From an uncultured Pelagibacteraceae bacterium (GTDB lineage Bacteria; Pseudomonadota; Alphaproteobacteria; Pelagibacterales; Pelagibacteraceae): a stretch of 64,000 nt of DNA. Below, piece by piece: positions 44,172 through 53,603 of this stretch; positions within the stretch are counted from its first letter, which is position 1, and each line of letters opens with the position of its first letter. The DNA is taken from positions 1-64,000 of the forward strand of contig CACPOL010000001.1 of NCBI GenBank assembly GCA_902635545.1, read 5' to 3'. Both the position numbers and the translations under genes were made by a program. The notes below the pieces were generated by a model. The model did not search any database, was not told where the DNA came from, and saw nothing but the letters and a program-made list of their open reading frames with translations.

Positions 44172-45377
44172 TTATATATATTGTGGATTAAGCTTATTTC
44201 TAACAAAAAATAATAAAATTAGTGAAGAGGCTATATAAACTAAAGAAATTAAAGCAATCTGTTCAATTGAAAACCCCCTATCAATTAGTAAACCAAATAA
44301 AGCTGTACCAAAAGCTGTTGAAAAAACCATTAAGGCTGTGGTTAATGCTTTAATTGATCCAATATGCTTTACTCCGTAAATTTCTGCCCAAGTTGATGAT
44401 CCTAATACATTAGCTAAACCATTAGATATTCCTATCAATCCTAGAAATAAAAAAGCTGAGAAAGGTAAATCAAAATAAATTAAAACAATAGTTGAAACCA
44501 TTAAGGGAATGTTCATAAAAATTAATAATTTTCTACTTGTAAATTTGTCTATTAAAAAACCTGATACTAATAGTGTTAATACTGATAAAATTGAATAAAC
44601 CATAAACGATTGTGCAATTACAAAAGTGCCCCATTCTTTTGACTCAGTTATAAATGACTGATAAACAAATACACCAGTTGCAATCCATGGCATTGCTAAC
44701 ATGTTCAAACATATAATGTAAAACCTGTAATCTTTAAGAACTTCTATCCTGCTCCATTGTTTTATATCTTTTGCAAATCCTTTTTCAGAAGTTTCTTCTC
44801 TTGAATCAAAATTCAAATTTTTAATTAAAACAAATGATATTAATGGTAAAAAGAATAAAACTAAAATTGAAATTGATATCCATATATTTTGCCATGAGGT
44901 TATTGTTAATAAATAAACAATTAAAACAGGAAGCATGAATTCTGCTGTGGAGAGTCCAAACCAGCTAGTGCTTAAAGCTTTACCCCTAGAAATTGTAAAG
45001 TATCTTGCAATAGTTGTTGTTGCGGTATGAGACATTAGCCCTTGACCTGAAAATCTCATTAAAAAAACAGCAATAAATAAAAAAGCTATGGATGATATCT
45101 TTGAAAAGAAAAAACAAGAAAAAGATAGAAGTAAAGTTACATAAAAAGCGAATTTAAAAATATTGATATCATCAATTTTTTTTCCAACCCAAATTAAAAG
45201 AAAGCTACTTAATAACGTAGCTGAGGCATAGATTGAGCCAAATTGTCCATGAGTAATTGAAAGTGTTTCTCTAATGCTTGAATTAAATAAGCCTAAAAAA
45301 AAACTCTGTCCAAAGCTAGAAAAAAATGTAAAAATAAAACCAAATATAATTACTTTTAAACTTAAACTATTAAACAT
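44172..45377 (-). CDS. MFS transporter
   Basis: A 401-residue major facilitator protein with twelve membrane helices. Helix 1 starts FSSFGQSFFLGLF, and the loop 2-3 region reads LIWVGKKIDDIN. The arginine-bearing segment LMRFSGQGLMSHTATTTIARYF is characteristic of MFS_1 members related to nitrate/organic-acid carriers. Substrate unknown. Divergent from the beta-hydroxyacid dehydrogenase gene, with an 8-base gap. The promoter region is therefore very short or overlaps the coding ends. Confidence 0.82.
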   Translation of the reverse strand: MFNSLSLKVIIFGFIFTFFSSFGQSFFLGLFNSSIRETLSITHGQFGSIYASATLLSSFLLIWVGKKIDDINIFKFAFYVTLLLSFSCFFFSKISSIAFLFIAVFLMRFSGQGLMSHTATTTIARYFTISRGKALSTSWFGLSTAEFMLPVLIVYLLTITSWQNIWISISILVLFFLPLISFVLIKNLNFDSREETSEKGFAKDIKQWSRIEVLKDYRFYIICLNMLAMPWIATGVFVYQSFITESKEWGTFVIAQSFMVYSILSVLTLLVSGFLIDKFTSRKLLIFMNIPLMVSTIVLIYFDLPFSAFLFLGLIGISNGLANVLGSSTWAEIYGVKHIGSIKALTTALMVFSTAFGTALFGLLIDRGFSIEQIALISLVYIASSLILLFFVRNKLNPQYI

Positions 45378-45385
45378 AAAAAATT

Positions 45386-46255
45386 ATGAGTTGTAATGTT
45401 GCTTTTATAGGTCTTGGTGTCATGGGTTATCCAATGGCAGGTTATATATCAAAAGGTGGACACAATGTAACTGTTTTTAACAGAACAAAATCAAAAGCAG
45501 AAAAATGGATAAAAGAATACAAAGGTAAAATGGCTGAAACTCCTGCTGAGGCTGCAAAAGATGCAGAGTATGTATTTACATGTGTTGGAAATGATAACGA
45601 TTTAAGAGAAGTAACATTTGGTGACAATGGTGCATTTAAAACAATAAAAAAAGGCGCAATCTATATTGATAACACTACAGCATCAGCAACTATTGCTAGA
45701 GAAATTTATGAACATGCAAAAAAAAATGGATTTGGTGCATTAGATGCACCAGTATCTGGTGGACAAGCTGGTGCAGAAAATGGTGCTCTAACAGTTATGA
45801 TTGGCGGAGATCAAGCTGACTTTGATAAAGCTAAAGATAAAATTGATTGCTACAGCAAAAAAATGAAGCTACTTGGTAAAGCTGGTTCTGGACAATTAGC
45901 TAAAATGGTTAATCAAATTTGTATTGCAGGATTAGTTCAAGGATTATCTGAAGGAATTAACTTTGGAATGAAAGCTGGATTAAATATGGAAGATGTTATT
46001 GAAGTAATTTCAAAAGGAGCTGCTCAATCTTGGCAAATGGAAAATAGATATAAGACAATGATTGATGATAAATTTGATTTTGGTTTTGCAGTTGATTGGA
46101 TGAGAAAAGATTTAAAAATTGCAATGGAAGAGGCAAAAAATAATGGATCATTATTACCTGTTACAGAACTTGTAGATAAATTTTATGGAGAAGTTCAAGG
46201 TTTGGGTGGAAACCGTTGGGATACTTCAAGTTTAATTAAAAGATTTAGAAAGTAA
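45386..46255 (+). CDS. Beta-hydroxyacid dehydrogenase family oxidoreductase
   Basis: A 289-residue NAD(P)-dependent enzyme of the 3-hydroxyisobutyrate/tartronate-semialdehyde reductase family. The Rossmann motif is FIGLGVMGYPMAGYISKGG. The substrate-binding DAPVSGGQAGAENGALTVMIGG and the catalytic lysine motif GSGQLAKMVNQICIAG are intact. Candidate substrates include 3-hydroxyisobutyrate, tartronate semialdehyde and other short beta-hydroxyacids. Sulfolactate-type hydroxyacids are not excluded. The FMN-binding gene follows 3 bases downstream, suggesting an operon. Confidence 0.88.
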   Translation: MSCNVAFIGLGVMGYPMAGYISKGGHNVTVFNRTKSKAEKWIKEYKGKMAETPAEAAKDAEYVFTCVGNDNDLREVTFGDNGAFKTIKKGAIYIDNTTASATIAREIYEHAKKNGFGALDAPVSGGQAGAENGALTVMIGGDQADFDKAKDKIDCYSKKMKLLGKAGSGQLAKMVNQICIAGLVQGLSEGINFGMKAGLNMEDVIEVISKGAAQSWQMENRYKTMIDDKFDFGFAVDWMRKDLKIAMEEAKNNGSLLPVTELVDKFYGEVQGLGGNRWDTSSLIKRFRK

Positions 46256-46258
46256 TGT

Positions 46259-46858
46259 ATGCAGCCAGCATACTATGAAAACTTAGAAGAAATTCAAAAT
46301 AAGTATTGGTCTATGCTAGATGATGCGGTAACGAATAGAGGTTCACCGTTTAGAATTCCTGTTTTTATTTGTGCTCATCAAGATGAAGTAGATGGTAGAA
46401 TTGTTGTTTTACGTAAATCAGATAGAGCTAATAATCTATTACAATTTCATACTGATTTAAGATCTCCAAAAGTGGATATTCTTAAAAAAAATAAGAATGC
46501 CTCTCTAGTTTTCTACGATAAAGAAGAAAAGATACAATTAAGAGTAAAAGTAGAATGTGAGGTAAATAATCAAAATTCTATAACTGAAGAGTCATGGAAA
46601 AAAACTCAACATATTAGTAGACGTTGTTATTTAACAGACAGTCCTCCAGGTACTACATCAGAAAATCCGACTTCTGGAATGATATCTAAATTAGAAGATT
46701 TTGATTACACTATGGAACAAAGTGAAGAAGGTTATAAAAACTTTACAGTAATCAAATGTAAAATTAAATCTATTGAATGGCTATATCTTGCCGCAAAAGG
46801 ACATCGAAGAGCAAAGTTTGATATAGATAATAATAAGAATGCTTGGTTAGTGCCTTGA
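46259..46858 (+). CDS. Pyridoxamine 5'-phosphate oxidase-family FMN-binding protein
   Basis: A 199-residue split-barrel protein. It has the pattern FICAHQDEVDGRIVVLRKSDRANN and LQFHTDLRSPKVDILKKNKN, the usual RxVVLRK and FHTDxRSxK FMN-binding segment. It includes LEDFDYTMEQSEEGYKNFTVIKCK and ends WLYLAAKGHRRAKFD. True PdxH has extra C-terminal motifs and a dimer-specific tail, so this is the Alr4036-like pyridoxamine oxidase-related group and may use another substrate. Its ATG starts 3 bases after the dehydrogenase stop. An overlapping ATG at 46255 is in another frame and was ignored. Confidence 0.85.
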   Translation: MQPAYYENLEEIQNKYWSMLDDAVTNRGSPFRIPVFICAHQDEVDGRIVVLRKSDRANNLLQFHTDLRSPKVDILKKNKNASLVFYDKEEKIQLRVKVECEVNNQNSITEESWKKTQHISRRCYLTDSPPGTTSENPTSGMISKLEDFDYTMEQSEEGYKNFTVIKCKIKSIEWLYLAAKGHRRAKFDIDNNKNAWLVP

Positions 46859-46864
46859 TACCCA

Positions 46865-47068
46865 CTATTCAAAAATATATGCAATCATACCAATAACAAG
46901 TATTGCACCAACTCCAAATTTACATGCTTTAGCAAAATTTTTTTTTTTTGTTTCCTCACTTTCTATATCATCTGCTAAAGGACCATAATTAAACATCCAA
47001 GATGCACCAATTAAAATAAATATTATGATTATAACTATACCAAGTACTTCTTGTGTTCCAGGTGACAT
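46865..47068 (-). CDS. Small two-helix membrane protein of unknown function
   Basis: A 67-residue protein with two hydrophobic helices: LGIVIIIIFILIGASWMF near the N-terminus and VGAILVIGMIAYIF at the end. They are separated by a short charged loop (DDIESEETKKKNFAK). It is 1 base from the gamma-carbonic-anhydrase-like gene on the same strand and probably shares its transcript. No family is recognised. Both ends face the same side if the helices form a hairpin. Assignment as a real gene rests on frame and composition. Confidence 0.65.
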   Translation of the reverse strand: MSPGTQEVLGIVIIIIFILIGASWMFNYGPLADDIESEETKKKNFAKACKFGVGAILVIGMIAYIFE

Positions 47069-47069
47069 A

Positions 47070-47582
47070 TTAAAAAATTGATTTAGAATATTTTTTCCAA
47101 TTATCTTGGTAATGTTTTGTATTTTCTGCTACAGCTTTTTTTTCTTCCTCAGTAACTTCTCGAACAACCTTACCTGGTGAACCAATGACTAAAGAGTTGT
47201 CAGGTATTTCTTTATTTTCAGTAATTAAAGCTTTAGCACCTATGATGCAATTCTTTCCAATCTTGGCATTGTTTAAAATCACTGCACCTATTCCAATTAA
47301 ACTATTGTCCCCTATCGTACATCCATGAAGCATAACCATATGTCCGACGGTTACATTCTTTCCAATTTTTAATGGATAACCAGGATCTGTATGTAATACA
47401 CTTCCATCTTGAACATTTGATCCTTCGCCAATATGAATATTCTCAATATCTCCTCTTAAGGTTGCATTAAACCAAATACTTGTATTCTTTTCTAATGTTA
47501 CATCTCCAATTATAACTGCATTTGGAGCCACCCAATTTTCGCCAGAGTTTTTTGGTTTTTTATCTTTTAAATCGTAAAACAT
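47070..47582 (-). CDS. Gamma-carbonic-anhydrase/PaaY-like left-handed beta-helix protein
   Basis: A 170-residue hexapeptide-repeat protein. Repeats such as [31 protein letters not shown] and [12 protein letters not shown] form a left-handed beta-helix. Zinc-binding histidines are seen in SVLHTDPG and [10 protein letters not shown], in the same spacing as gamma carbonic anhydrases and YrdA/PaaY proteins. A C-terminal helix closes the trimer. CO2 hydration is possible but unproven for this subgroup; thioesterase activity is known for PaaY. The small membrane gene follows it. Confidence 0.87.
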   Translation of the reverse strand: MFYDLKDKKPKNSGENWVAPNAVIIGDVTLEKNTSIWFNATLRGDIENIHIGEGSNVQDGSVLHTDPGYPLKIGKNVTVGHMVMLHGCTIGDNSLIGIGAVILNNAKIGKNCIIGAKALITENKEIPDNSLVIGSPGKVVREVTEEEKKAVAENTKHYQDNWKKYSKSIF

Positions 47583-47602
47583 AATTTATATATTATTACA
47601 TT

Positions 47603-48157
47603 ATGCCAATACAAACTCCAATATGTGATTTCGGCCAAAAGGCACACGAGTTTAAGCTTAAATCGACTAATAATGAAATAGTCTCTCTTAATGAAGTTCG
47701 AGGAGAAAATGGAACTTTAATAATGTTTATTTGTAATCATTGTCCATATGTTAAAGCGGTCACAAAAGATATTGTTGAAGATTGTAATCAATTAAAAAAA
47801 ATTGGGATAAATTCAATCGCCATATGTGCTAATGATGCTGTTAATTATCCAGAAGACTCATTTGAAAATATGATAAAATTTGCAAAAAAAAATCAATTTA
47901 GTTTCCCATACCTAAGTGATGAAACTCAAGAAATAGCTAAAATTTATAATGCAGTGTGTACCCCAGATTTTTTTGGGTATAATAAAAATTTAGAATTACA
48001 ATATAGAGGAAGATTAAGAGAATTAAAAAACTTAATTCCTGTAAGAAGTGGTGAAAGTGATTTGATTAAAGCAATGAAACTAATTGCTGAAACAGGAAAA
48101 GGACCAGAAAACCAAATACCTAGTGCTGGATGTGGTATTAAATGGAAAAATAAATAA
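47603..48157 (+). CDS. Thioredoxin-like AhpC/TSA-family redox protein
   Basis: A 184-residue thioredoxin-fold protein. The active site is FICNHCPYVKAV, a C-x2-C redox pair. The downstream SDETQEIAKIYNAVCTPDFFGYNK contains the TPD-type cis-Pro segment with a preceding cysteine. This is the family annotated as thioredoxin-like or AhpC/TSA proteins with CNHCPYV. Proposed roles include thiol-peroxidase or thioredoxin-like reduction. It overlaps the following glycosyltransferase start by one base, though that coupling may be incidental to genome compaction. Confidence 0.85.
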   Translation: MPIQTPICDFGQKAHEFKLKSTNNEIVSLNEVRGENGTLIMFICNHCPYVKAVTKDIVEDCNQLKKIGINSIAICANDAVNYPEDSFENMIKFAKKNQFSFPYLSDETQEIAKIYNAVCTPDFFGYNKNLELQYRGRLRELKNLIPVRSGESDLIKAMKLIAETGKGPENQIPSAGCGIKWKNK

Positions 48158-49239
48158 TGTATCTAATAGTAACAAGATCATTTCCCCCTGAATTAGGAGG
48201 AATGCAAAGTTTAATGTGGGGGCTTACTAAAGAATTATCAAAACATTATTTAATTAAAGTTTTTGCTGATTATCACGAAAATCATCAAGAATTTGATAAT
48301 AAAGAAAATTTCTCAATAGAAAGAGTTCGTGGGATAAAATTATTAAGAAAATATAGAAAAGCTCATTTAATAAATAATTTTATAAAGGATAATAAGATAC
48401 AAGGAATAATAGCAGACCACTGGAAAAGTTTAGAACATATTAATACAAATAAAAAAAAATTTTGCTTAATTCACTCTAAAGAAATTAATCATTCTAAAGG
48501 AAGCAATATTAATAAAAGAATCTTAAAAGTTCTCAACAACACAGAAAAGGTAATCTCTAATTCTAGATATACAAAACAATTAGCTATTAATTGTGGTGTT
48601 GATGAAAGTAAAATAATTGTTATAAACCCAGGTGTTAACCCTGTAAAAGATTTAAATAAAAAATCTCTTAAAGATGTAGAAAATTTACTCAAAATAAAGA
48701 CACCACGACTAATTACAGTTTCTAGATTTGATAAAAGAAAAAATCATGAAAAAATAATTATGTCGTTAAAAAATTTAAAAGAAAAATTTCCTGATATTAT
48801 TTATATTTGTATAGGATATGGTGAAGAAGAAGAAAATATTAAAAGACTGGTAAAAGAATTAAATTTAGAATCTCAAGTAATTTTTTTCAAAAATATAAGT
48901 GATGATTTAAAAAATGCATTAATTGCAAAATCAAATATTTTTGTAATGCCTTCAATTATTTTTAAAAAATCGGTTGAAGGTTTTGGAATAGCCTACATAG
49001 AAGCTGCTCAATATGGCATACCTTCTTTGGGAGGAAAAGATGGTGGTGCATCTGATGCGATTGAACATGAAAAAACTGGAATAATTTGTGATGGAAATAA
49101 TTTAGAACAAATATATTCCTCTATAAACTCAATGTTAGAAAATAAAAAATATTTAGTTTATGGAAAAAACGCAAAAGAGTTTTCACTTAAGTTTGAATGG
49201 TCAAAAAAGATTGAGTCCTATAAAAAAATATTAAATTAG
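48157..49239 (+). CDS. Glycosyltransferase family 4
   Basis: A 360-residue GT-B enzyme. The N-terminal domain starts YLIVTRSFPPELGGMQSLMW, the usual donor/acceptor loop of GT4. The C-terminal domain has LITVSRFDKRKNHEKIIMSL, YICIGYGEEEENI and the EX7E-type segment VEGFGIAYIEAAQYGIPS with the DGG motif. It transfers a sugar from a nucleotide donor to a surface glycan or lipid. It converges on the GT9 gene with a 4-base overlap. Confidence 0.9.
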   Translation: MYLIVTRSFPPELGGMQSLMWGLTKELSKHYLIKVFADYHENHQEFDNKENFSIERVRGIKLLRKYRKAHLINNFIKDNKIQGIIADHWKSLEHINTNKKKFCLIHSKEINHSKGSNINKRILKVLNNTEKVISNSRYTKQLAINCGVDESKIIVINPGVNPVKDLNKKSLKDVENLLKIKTPRLITVSRFDKRKNHEKIIMSLKNLKEKFPDIIYICIGYGEEEENIKRLVKELNLESQVIFFKNISDDLKNALIAKSNIFVMPSIIFKKSVEGFGIAYIEAAQYGIPSLGGKDGGASDAIEHEKTGIICDGNNLEQIYSSINSMLENKKYLVYGKNAKEFSLKFEWSKKIESYKKILN

Positions 49240-50168
49240 TCTAAAAAACTCTTTAATCTTTCAAATACTCTTTCAACACTCAGATTTTTTAAATCTCCTA
49301 CTTGAATAGGTTTAAAATTTTCTCTCTCAATACTAACTTTGAAGGCTGATGTATGTGAGCCAAATAATGTTAACCCCTTTGCTCCTACGTGAGCAGCTAT
49401 ATGTGCTGGTCCAGTATCATTCGCTACAATAAAAGTACTTTCTTTTATTAAAGATGTTAATTCACAAATATTCAAAATATCCTCATCCTTTAAAATAATT
49501 GTTGCATTATAATCTTGTGCCTGTCTTATCTCATTTGGACCTGGTGCAATTACAATTTTATATTTTTCACCATATTTATTTAGAATTAACTTAATAAGGT
49601 CATGATAAAATGGCCATTTTTTAATTGTCAGATGTGGTGAGCAAAATGGAAAAAGCAAAATATAATTTTTTAAAGAATGTTTTTTTTTGATTTCACTTAT
49701 ATCGTCACAAGCCCAACTAAAATCCGGTTTCATAGTGTGAGATGTTTTTACTCCCCCAGCTTGTAATTGGTGCTCAAATCTTTTTAAAACCGGTTCTACT
49801 ATTTTATTAGTTTTATTTTGCATGGTATTTTTATCTGAACACCACACGTTATTTTTTGCTTTAGGGAAAAGTATTTTTTTATAAAAAGATGTTCTTGATG
49901 AATTCTGAAGATCAAAAATTTTTAAAAAATTATATTTTTTTAATTCTTTCATCAAATTAAATAAATATATTAAGTTATATTTAGGTAGCCTTTTGTCCAA
50001 AATTACATCATGAATAAAAGGATTTTTTCTTAATAAATTCAAATAAGGTTTAGTTGTAAGTAGAAAAATTTGATCATTTTTATGATTTTCAGATATGTCT
50101 TGAATTGCACCACTTGCTTGGGCTATATCTCCTAATGATCCGTGTTTAATAATTAAAATATTAGACAT
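49236..50168 (-). CDS. Glycosyltransferase family 9 (heptosyltransferase-like)
   Basis: A 310-residue GT9 protein. It begins ILIIKHGSLGDIAQASGAI, the typical N-terminal loop. It has LLFPFCSPHLTIKKWPFYHDL and the later FIVANDTGPAHIAAHVGAKGLTLFGSH motif, diagnostic for ADP-heptose:LPS heptosyltransferases. A heptose or similar sugar is probably transferred to a lipopolysaccharide core. No heptose-synthesis gene is near, so the donor sugar remains open. Divergent from the DUF6165 gene across a 32-base gap. Confidence 0.88.
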   Translation of the reverse strand: MSNILIIKHGSLGDIAQASGAIQDISENHKNDQIFLLTTKPYLNLLRKNPFIHDVILDKRLPKYNLIYLFNLMKELKKYNFLKIFDLQNSSRTSFYKKILFPKAKNNVWCSDKNTMQNKTNKIVEPVLKRFEHQLQAGGVKTSHTMKPDFSWACDDISEIKKKHSLKNYILLFPFCSPHLTIKKWPFYHDLIKLILNKYGEKYKIVIAPGPNEIRQAQDYNATIILKDEDILNICELTSLIKESTFIVANDTGPAHIAAHVGAKGLTLFGSHTSAFKVSIERENFKPIQVGDLKNLSVERVFERLKSFLD

Positions 50169-50200
50169 ATTTATAACAAGATAGCACAGTATTAAATTTT

Positions 50201-50593
50201 ATGAATAAAATTATAGTAGAAATTTCTATTGGCGAACTTTTAGATAAAATTTCAATTTTAGAGATCAAACAAGAAAAAATAAAAGATCCAGAAAAATTAA
50301 AGTATATTAATAATGAATATTCTGTGTTGAAAAGTCAATTAGAGAAAAACATAAAATCCAATGATAAACTAAATAATCTTTATCAAGCACTAAAAAGTAT
50401 CAACACTCAACTTTGGGTGATAGAAGATGATAAAAGGCAATGTGAAAAAGATAAAAATTTTGGAGAAAAGTTTATTAAACTTTCAAGAGACGTTCATTTT
50501 TTAAATGACGATCGAGCAAAAATAAAATTGCAAATAAATAATTTAACTGGCTCTGAAATTAAAGAAATAAAAGAATACACCATTTACAAATAA
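50201..50593 (+). CDS. DUF6165 family protein
   Basis: A 130-residue helical protein. The N-terminal segment IVEISIGELLDKISILEIKQEKI and the later WVIEDDKRQCEKDKNFGEKFI, then LSRDVHFLNDDRAKIKLQIN, are typical of DUF6165, a family found in LPS and glycosyltransferase clusters in many Proteobacteria. The function is unknown. It is followed 6 bases later by a methyltransferase-like gene. The location next to GT9 and GT4 genes fits a role in surface polysaccharide production. Confidence 0.87.
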   Translation: MNKIIVEISIGELLDKISILEIKQEKIKDPEKLKYINNEYSVLKSQLEKNIKSNDKLNNLYQALKSINTQLWVIEDDKRQCEKDKNFGEKFIKLSRDVHFLNDDRAKIKLQINNLTGSEIKEIKEYTIYK

Positions 50594-50599
50594 GAGTTT

Positions 50600-51430
50600 A
50601 TGGAAAGCACGATATATAAAAAAAATTACCCTAATTGGGATTATGAAGAAATAATAAATGAAATAGAAATTTTTTTAAAAATTTATGAAAAACGTCCGAT
50701 TTCTAATAATAAGGGTGGAATGAAATTTCCTCATGCTTTTGGATTATATTTTATTCTTAAAAAAATAAATCCATCACTTGTAATTGAAAGTGGAGTTTTT
50801 AAAGGCCAATCCACTTGGATAATAGAAAATACTCTTCCAAACGCTGAAATAATTTGTTTAGATATTGACTTATCTAAACGAGAATATATTTCTAAAAAAG
50901 CTAAATATTCAAATTTAGATTTTAAATTTCAAGATTTATCGAAAATACCAGAAAATACATTAGTATTATTTGATGATCATGTAAATCACTTAAACAGAAT
51001 TAAAGAAGCATATTTTTTTGGAATAAAAAATATTATACTAGATGATAATTACAAATCTAATTCTGGTGACTTTCAAACTATAAAACAATCTTTTGAAAAA
51101 TATAGTTTTAATCACCAGTTAAAAATAACAAGTATTTTTAAAACACTATTCTTTTTTGTAAAATTATTATCAAAAAAAATTTTTGTAAAAAAATTTAATG
51201 CTCATAAAGAATTAAATTTCATAACAAACAGAATAAGAGATCATAGTCTTAATAAAAATGAATTTAAGAATATAGATAAAATAATTAAAACTTATTATGA
51301 ATTCCCACCAATAATTCCTCAAAACTCTAATACAGAAGTACCTCTATTAGATCAGGCGAATGAGCAATTAAAAGATTATTTAAATGAACTAAGTGTTTAT
51401 AATCATTTAACCTTTATTGAACTTAAATAA
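50600..51430 (+). CDS. Rossmann-fold methyltransferase-like protein of the sugar cluster
   Basis: A 276-residue protein. The segment LVIESGVFKGQSTWIIENTLP, then IICLDIDLSKREYI and TLVLFDDHVNHLNRIKEA, form a SAM-binding Rossmann layout (motif I E-S-G-V-x-x-G, acidic motif II, then D-D-H). A second part of about 100 residues is basic and less typical and may bind an acceptor. It probably methylates a surface sugar or lipid head group, but no family with known substrate is recognised. It converges on the ABC ATPase gene with 2 bases between. Confidence 0.7.
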   Translation: MESTIYKKNYPNWDYEEIINEIEIFLKIYEKRPISNNKGGMKFPHAFGLYFILKKINPSLVIESGVFKGQSTWIIENTLPNAEIICLDIDLSKREYISKKAKYSNLDFKFQDLSKIPENTLVLFDDHVNHLNRIKEAYFFGIKNIILDDNYKSNSGDFQTIKQSFEKYSFNHQLKITSIFKTLFFFVKLLSKKIFVKKFNAHKELNFITNRIRDHSLNKNEFKNIDKIIKTYYEFPPIIPQNSNTEVPLLDQANEQLKDYLNELSVYNHLTFIELK

Positions 51431-51432
51431 TA

Positions 51433-52224
51433 TTAATTTGCATCGAGTACTGCATGTAAAAATTGTTTAGTTCTCTCATTTTGGGGGTCTCCAAATAGTT
51501 GTTCAGGAGGCCCTTGTTCAAAAATTCTCCCCTCATTAAAAAAACATACTCTATCTGAAATTTCTCTAGCAAACCCCATTTGATGAGTAACCATAATCAT
51601 AGTTAAACTATGCTCTTTATTTAAAGATCTAATAACATTTAAAACTTCTCCAACAACCTCTGGATCTAATGCAGAAGTAATTTCATCTAGCAACATAACT
51701 TTTGGTCTCATGGCTAGGGCTCGTGCTATTGCAACACGCTGTTGTTGTCCACCGGATAATCTACTTGGATGTTGATCTTTTTTATCTGTTAGACCAACAA
51801 GTTCTAATAATTCTAAGGCTCTTTCTTCAGCCTCATCTTTTTTCATACCTAATACCTCAACTGGAGCCTCTATACAATTTTGTAAAGCTGTCATGTGTGG
51901 AAATAAATTAAATTGTTGAAATACCATACCTATTTTTGATCTTCTTTCTCTTAAATATTTTTCATTTGCTTCAATTAAACTTCCGCTTGAATCCATATGA
52001 GTTAAAGGTTCGCCATCTAAATGGATTACTCCACCGTTAATCTTTTCTAGAGTCATTAAAACTCTTAATACTGTTGTTTTTCCTGATCCAGATGGACCTA
52101 TGATTGAAACCATTTCATTCTTTTTTATATCTAGATTAAGTTTATCTAAAACAACTAAATCACCATATTTTTTAGTTACCTCATCAAACTTCACTATGAT
52201 TTGATCTGAGTTATTTTTTTTCAT
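51433..52224 (-). CDS. ehuA: Polar amino-acid/ectoine ABC transporter ATP-binding protein
   Basis: A 263-residue ABC ATPase. Walker A is GPSGSGKTT (residues 43-51), the signature LSGGQQQRVAIARALA, Walker B VMLLDEITSALDP, and the H-loop MVTHQM. All are intact. The GlnQ/HisP subclass fits uptake of polar amino acids or osmolytes. It is the last gene after the EhuB/C/D-like genes, 3 bases after the permease. It is the only ATPase in a region with two binding-protein/permease sets, so it may power both. EhuA is named from context. Confidence 0.9.
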   Translation of the reverse strand: MKKNNSDQIIVKFDEVTKKYGDLVVLDKLNLDIKKNEMVSIIGPSGSGKTTVLRVLMTLEKINGGVIHLDGEPLTHMDSSGSLIEANEKYLRERRSKIGMVFQQFNLFPHMTALQNCIEAPVEVLGMKKDEAEERALELLELVGLTDKKDQHPSRLSGGQQQRVAIARALAMRPKVMLLDEITSALDPEVVGEVLNVIRSLNKEHSLTMIMVTHQMGFAREISDRVCFFNEGRIFEQGPPEQLFGDPQNERTKQFLHAVLDAN

Positions 52225-52227
52225 AAT

Positions 52228-52905
52228 CTATTTTTTTATTTTACCTTGAGATATATTAACATCTCTTTCAAGTTTTCTAACCCACATTGCTGCTGGGATT
52301 GATAGCGTCAAAAATATAATCCCCACTAAAGTATAAGGTTCTAAATATCTATAATTATAACCACCAACTGCCGTTGCTGCATGGAATAACTCTGCAACAC
52401 CAATCGTTGATAAAAGTGGTGTATCTTTAAATATTCCAACTAAATAATTACCCATTCCTGGGATGGCTATAGGAAATGCTTGAGGAAGAACTATCCTTCT
52501 ATAAGTATAAATTGTAGAAAAATTCAAAGCTCTGCAAGCCTCCCATTGGGTCTTAGAAACTCCCTCAAGTGCTCCTCGATATACTTCTGACATGTACGTT
52601 CCAAAGTGAAGACCAATAGTAATCATTCCGCATACCCAGGCAGACAAAGTAATACCGAATTGTGGCAATACGAAATATACAAAAAATAATTGTATTAGTA
52701 ATGGAGTTGATCTTATAAATTCAACTATTTCTCTATTAACCCAATTAAAAATTTTTGAAGGTGTTCTTTGTGCTAATAAAAAAAATAATCCAACTATCAA
52801 AGCAATTGCATAACCTACACCAGCTGCAAGAATAGTATTAAGTGTTGCAATTGCCATTTGAGGCAATATTTCATAGGTAAAATCCCATCTCCAGCCCATT
52901 TCCAT
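52228..52905 (-). CDS. ehuD: ABC transporter permease, EhuD-like
   Basis: A 225-residue HisM/GlnP-type permease with five membrane helices. It carries the EAA loop QWEACRALNFSTIYTYRRIVLPQAF, where the conserved glycine is replaced in LNF, and VEFIRSTPLLIQLFFVYFVLP near helix 3. It pairs with the upstream permease and the ATPase below. Three bases separate it from each neighbour. The RSTPLLIQLFFVYFVLP motif and neighbour EhuB-like protein support the ectoine/hydroxyectoine branch; other polar solutes are possible. Confidence 0.86.
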   Translation of the reverse strand: MEMGWRWDFTYEILPQMAIATLNTILAAGVGYAIALIVGLFFLLAQRTPSKIFNWVNREIVEFIRSTPLLIQLFFVYFVLPQFGITLSAWVCGMITIGLHFGTYMSEVYRGALEGVSKTQWEACRALNFSTIYTYRRIVLPQAFPIAIPGMGNYLVGIFKDTPLLSTIGVAELFHAATAVGGYNYRYLEPYTLVGIIFLTLSIPAAMWVRKLERDVNISQGKIKK

Positions 52906-52908
52906 GAT

Positions 52909-53580
52909 CTAAATTTTCTCCTTTCCCACTTTTCTAGCTGCTAAAACTTCTAACCATCTTAAAAATGGGACTAATGCAAATCTAGCCATTATGTAATAGA
53001 TTAACAATGCAGTACCAAAACATTGGGCTGATAACCATGTTATAGAGTTAATTTGTTTTGCCTCAAAAGTAAGATCTACGACTGTAACTAATGCCACCAA
53101 AGCAGTAGCTTTTAACAATTCTACAGTTAAATTTGCTGCTGGTGGTAATATTATTGGAAATATTTGAGGTATTATAATCCTTTTAATTCTTTTTGCTGGT
53201 GTAAAATTTAATGAATGAGCAGCTTCCCATTGTCCTTTAGGCACAGCAAGTATTCCAGCTCTTACAATTTCAGCACCATATGCGCCAAAGTTTAAACCAA
53301 GAGCTACAACTCCAGCAGTAAAAGCCTCTAATGATATTCCAAAAAATGGTAAAACATAGTAAGCCCAAAATAGTTGAACCAAAAGAGATGTTCCTCTAAA
53401 AAACTCTATATATATAGTAGCAATACTTTGTATTACTGGATTTTTGGAAAGCCTCATCAAACCAAATATCATAGAAATAATCACATAAAGAACCATTGAG
53501 CAAACAAGAACTTTCGCAGTTGTTACTGTTCCAAGCAGAAGAGTTATTCCATGTTCATTCAAAAATTCAAAATATGTCAA
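52909..53580 (-). CDS. ehuC: ABC transporter permease, EhuC-like
   Basis: A 223-residue HisM/GlnP-family permease with five membrane helices. It has IEFFRGTSLLVQLFWAYYVLP and the EAA loop GQWEAAHSLNFTPAKRIKRI. It forms a heterodimer with the following permease. A strong hairpin separates it from the binding-protein gene, so it may be less expressed than ehuB. The FRGTSLLVQLFWAYYVLP motif matches the EhuC group. Confidence 0.86.
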   Translation of the reverse strand: MTYFEFLNEHGITLLLGTVTTAKVLVCSMVLYVIISMIFGLMRLSKNPVIQSIATIYIEFFRGTSLLVQLFWAYYVLPFFGISLEAFTAGVVALGLNFGAYGAEIVRAGILAVPKGQWEAAHSLNFTPAKRIKRIIIPQIFPIILPPAANLTVELLKATALVALVTVVDLTFEAKQINSITWLSAQCFGTALLIYYIMARFALVPFLRWLEVLAARKVGKEKI

Positions 53581-53603
53581 AGTAATACCTTTAAATTTTA
53601 AAA

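Noticed and set aside
47603-51430. Possible hypervariable genomic island of surface-sugar genes
   Set aside because: Only two glycosyltransferases, a DUF6165 gene and a methyltransferase-like gene are present, with no tRNA, integrase, repeat or composition change at the borders. I treat it as a small ordinary cluster.
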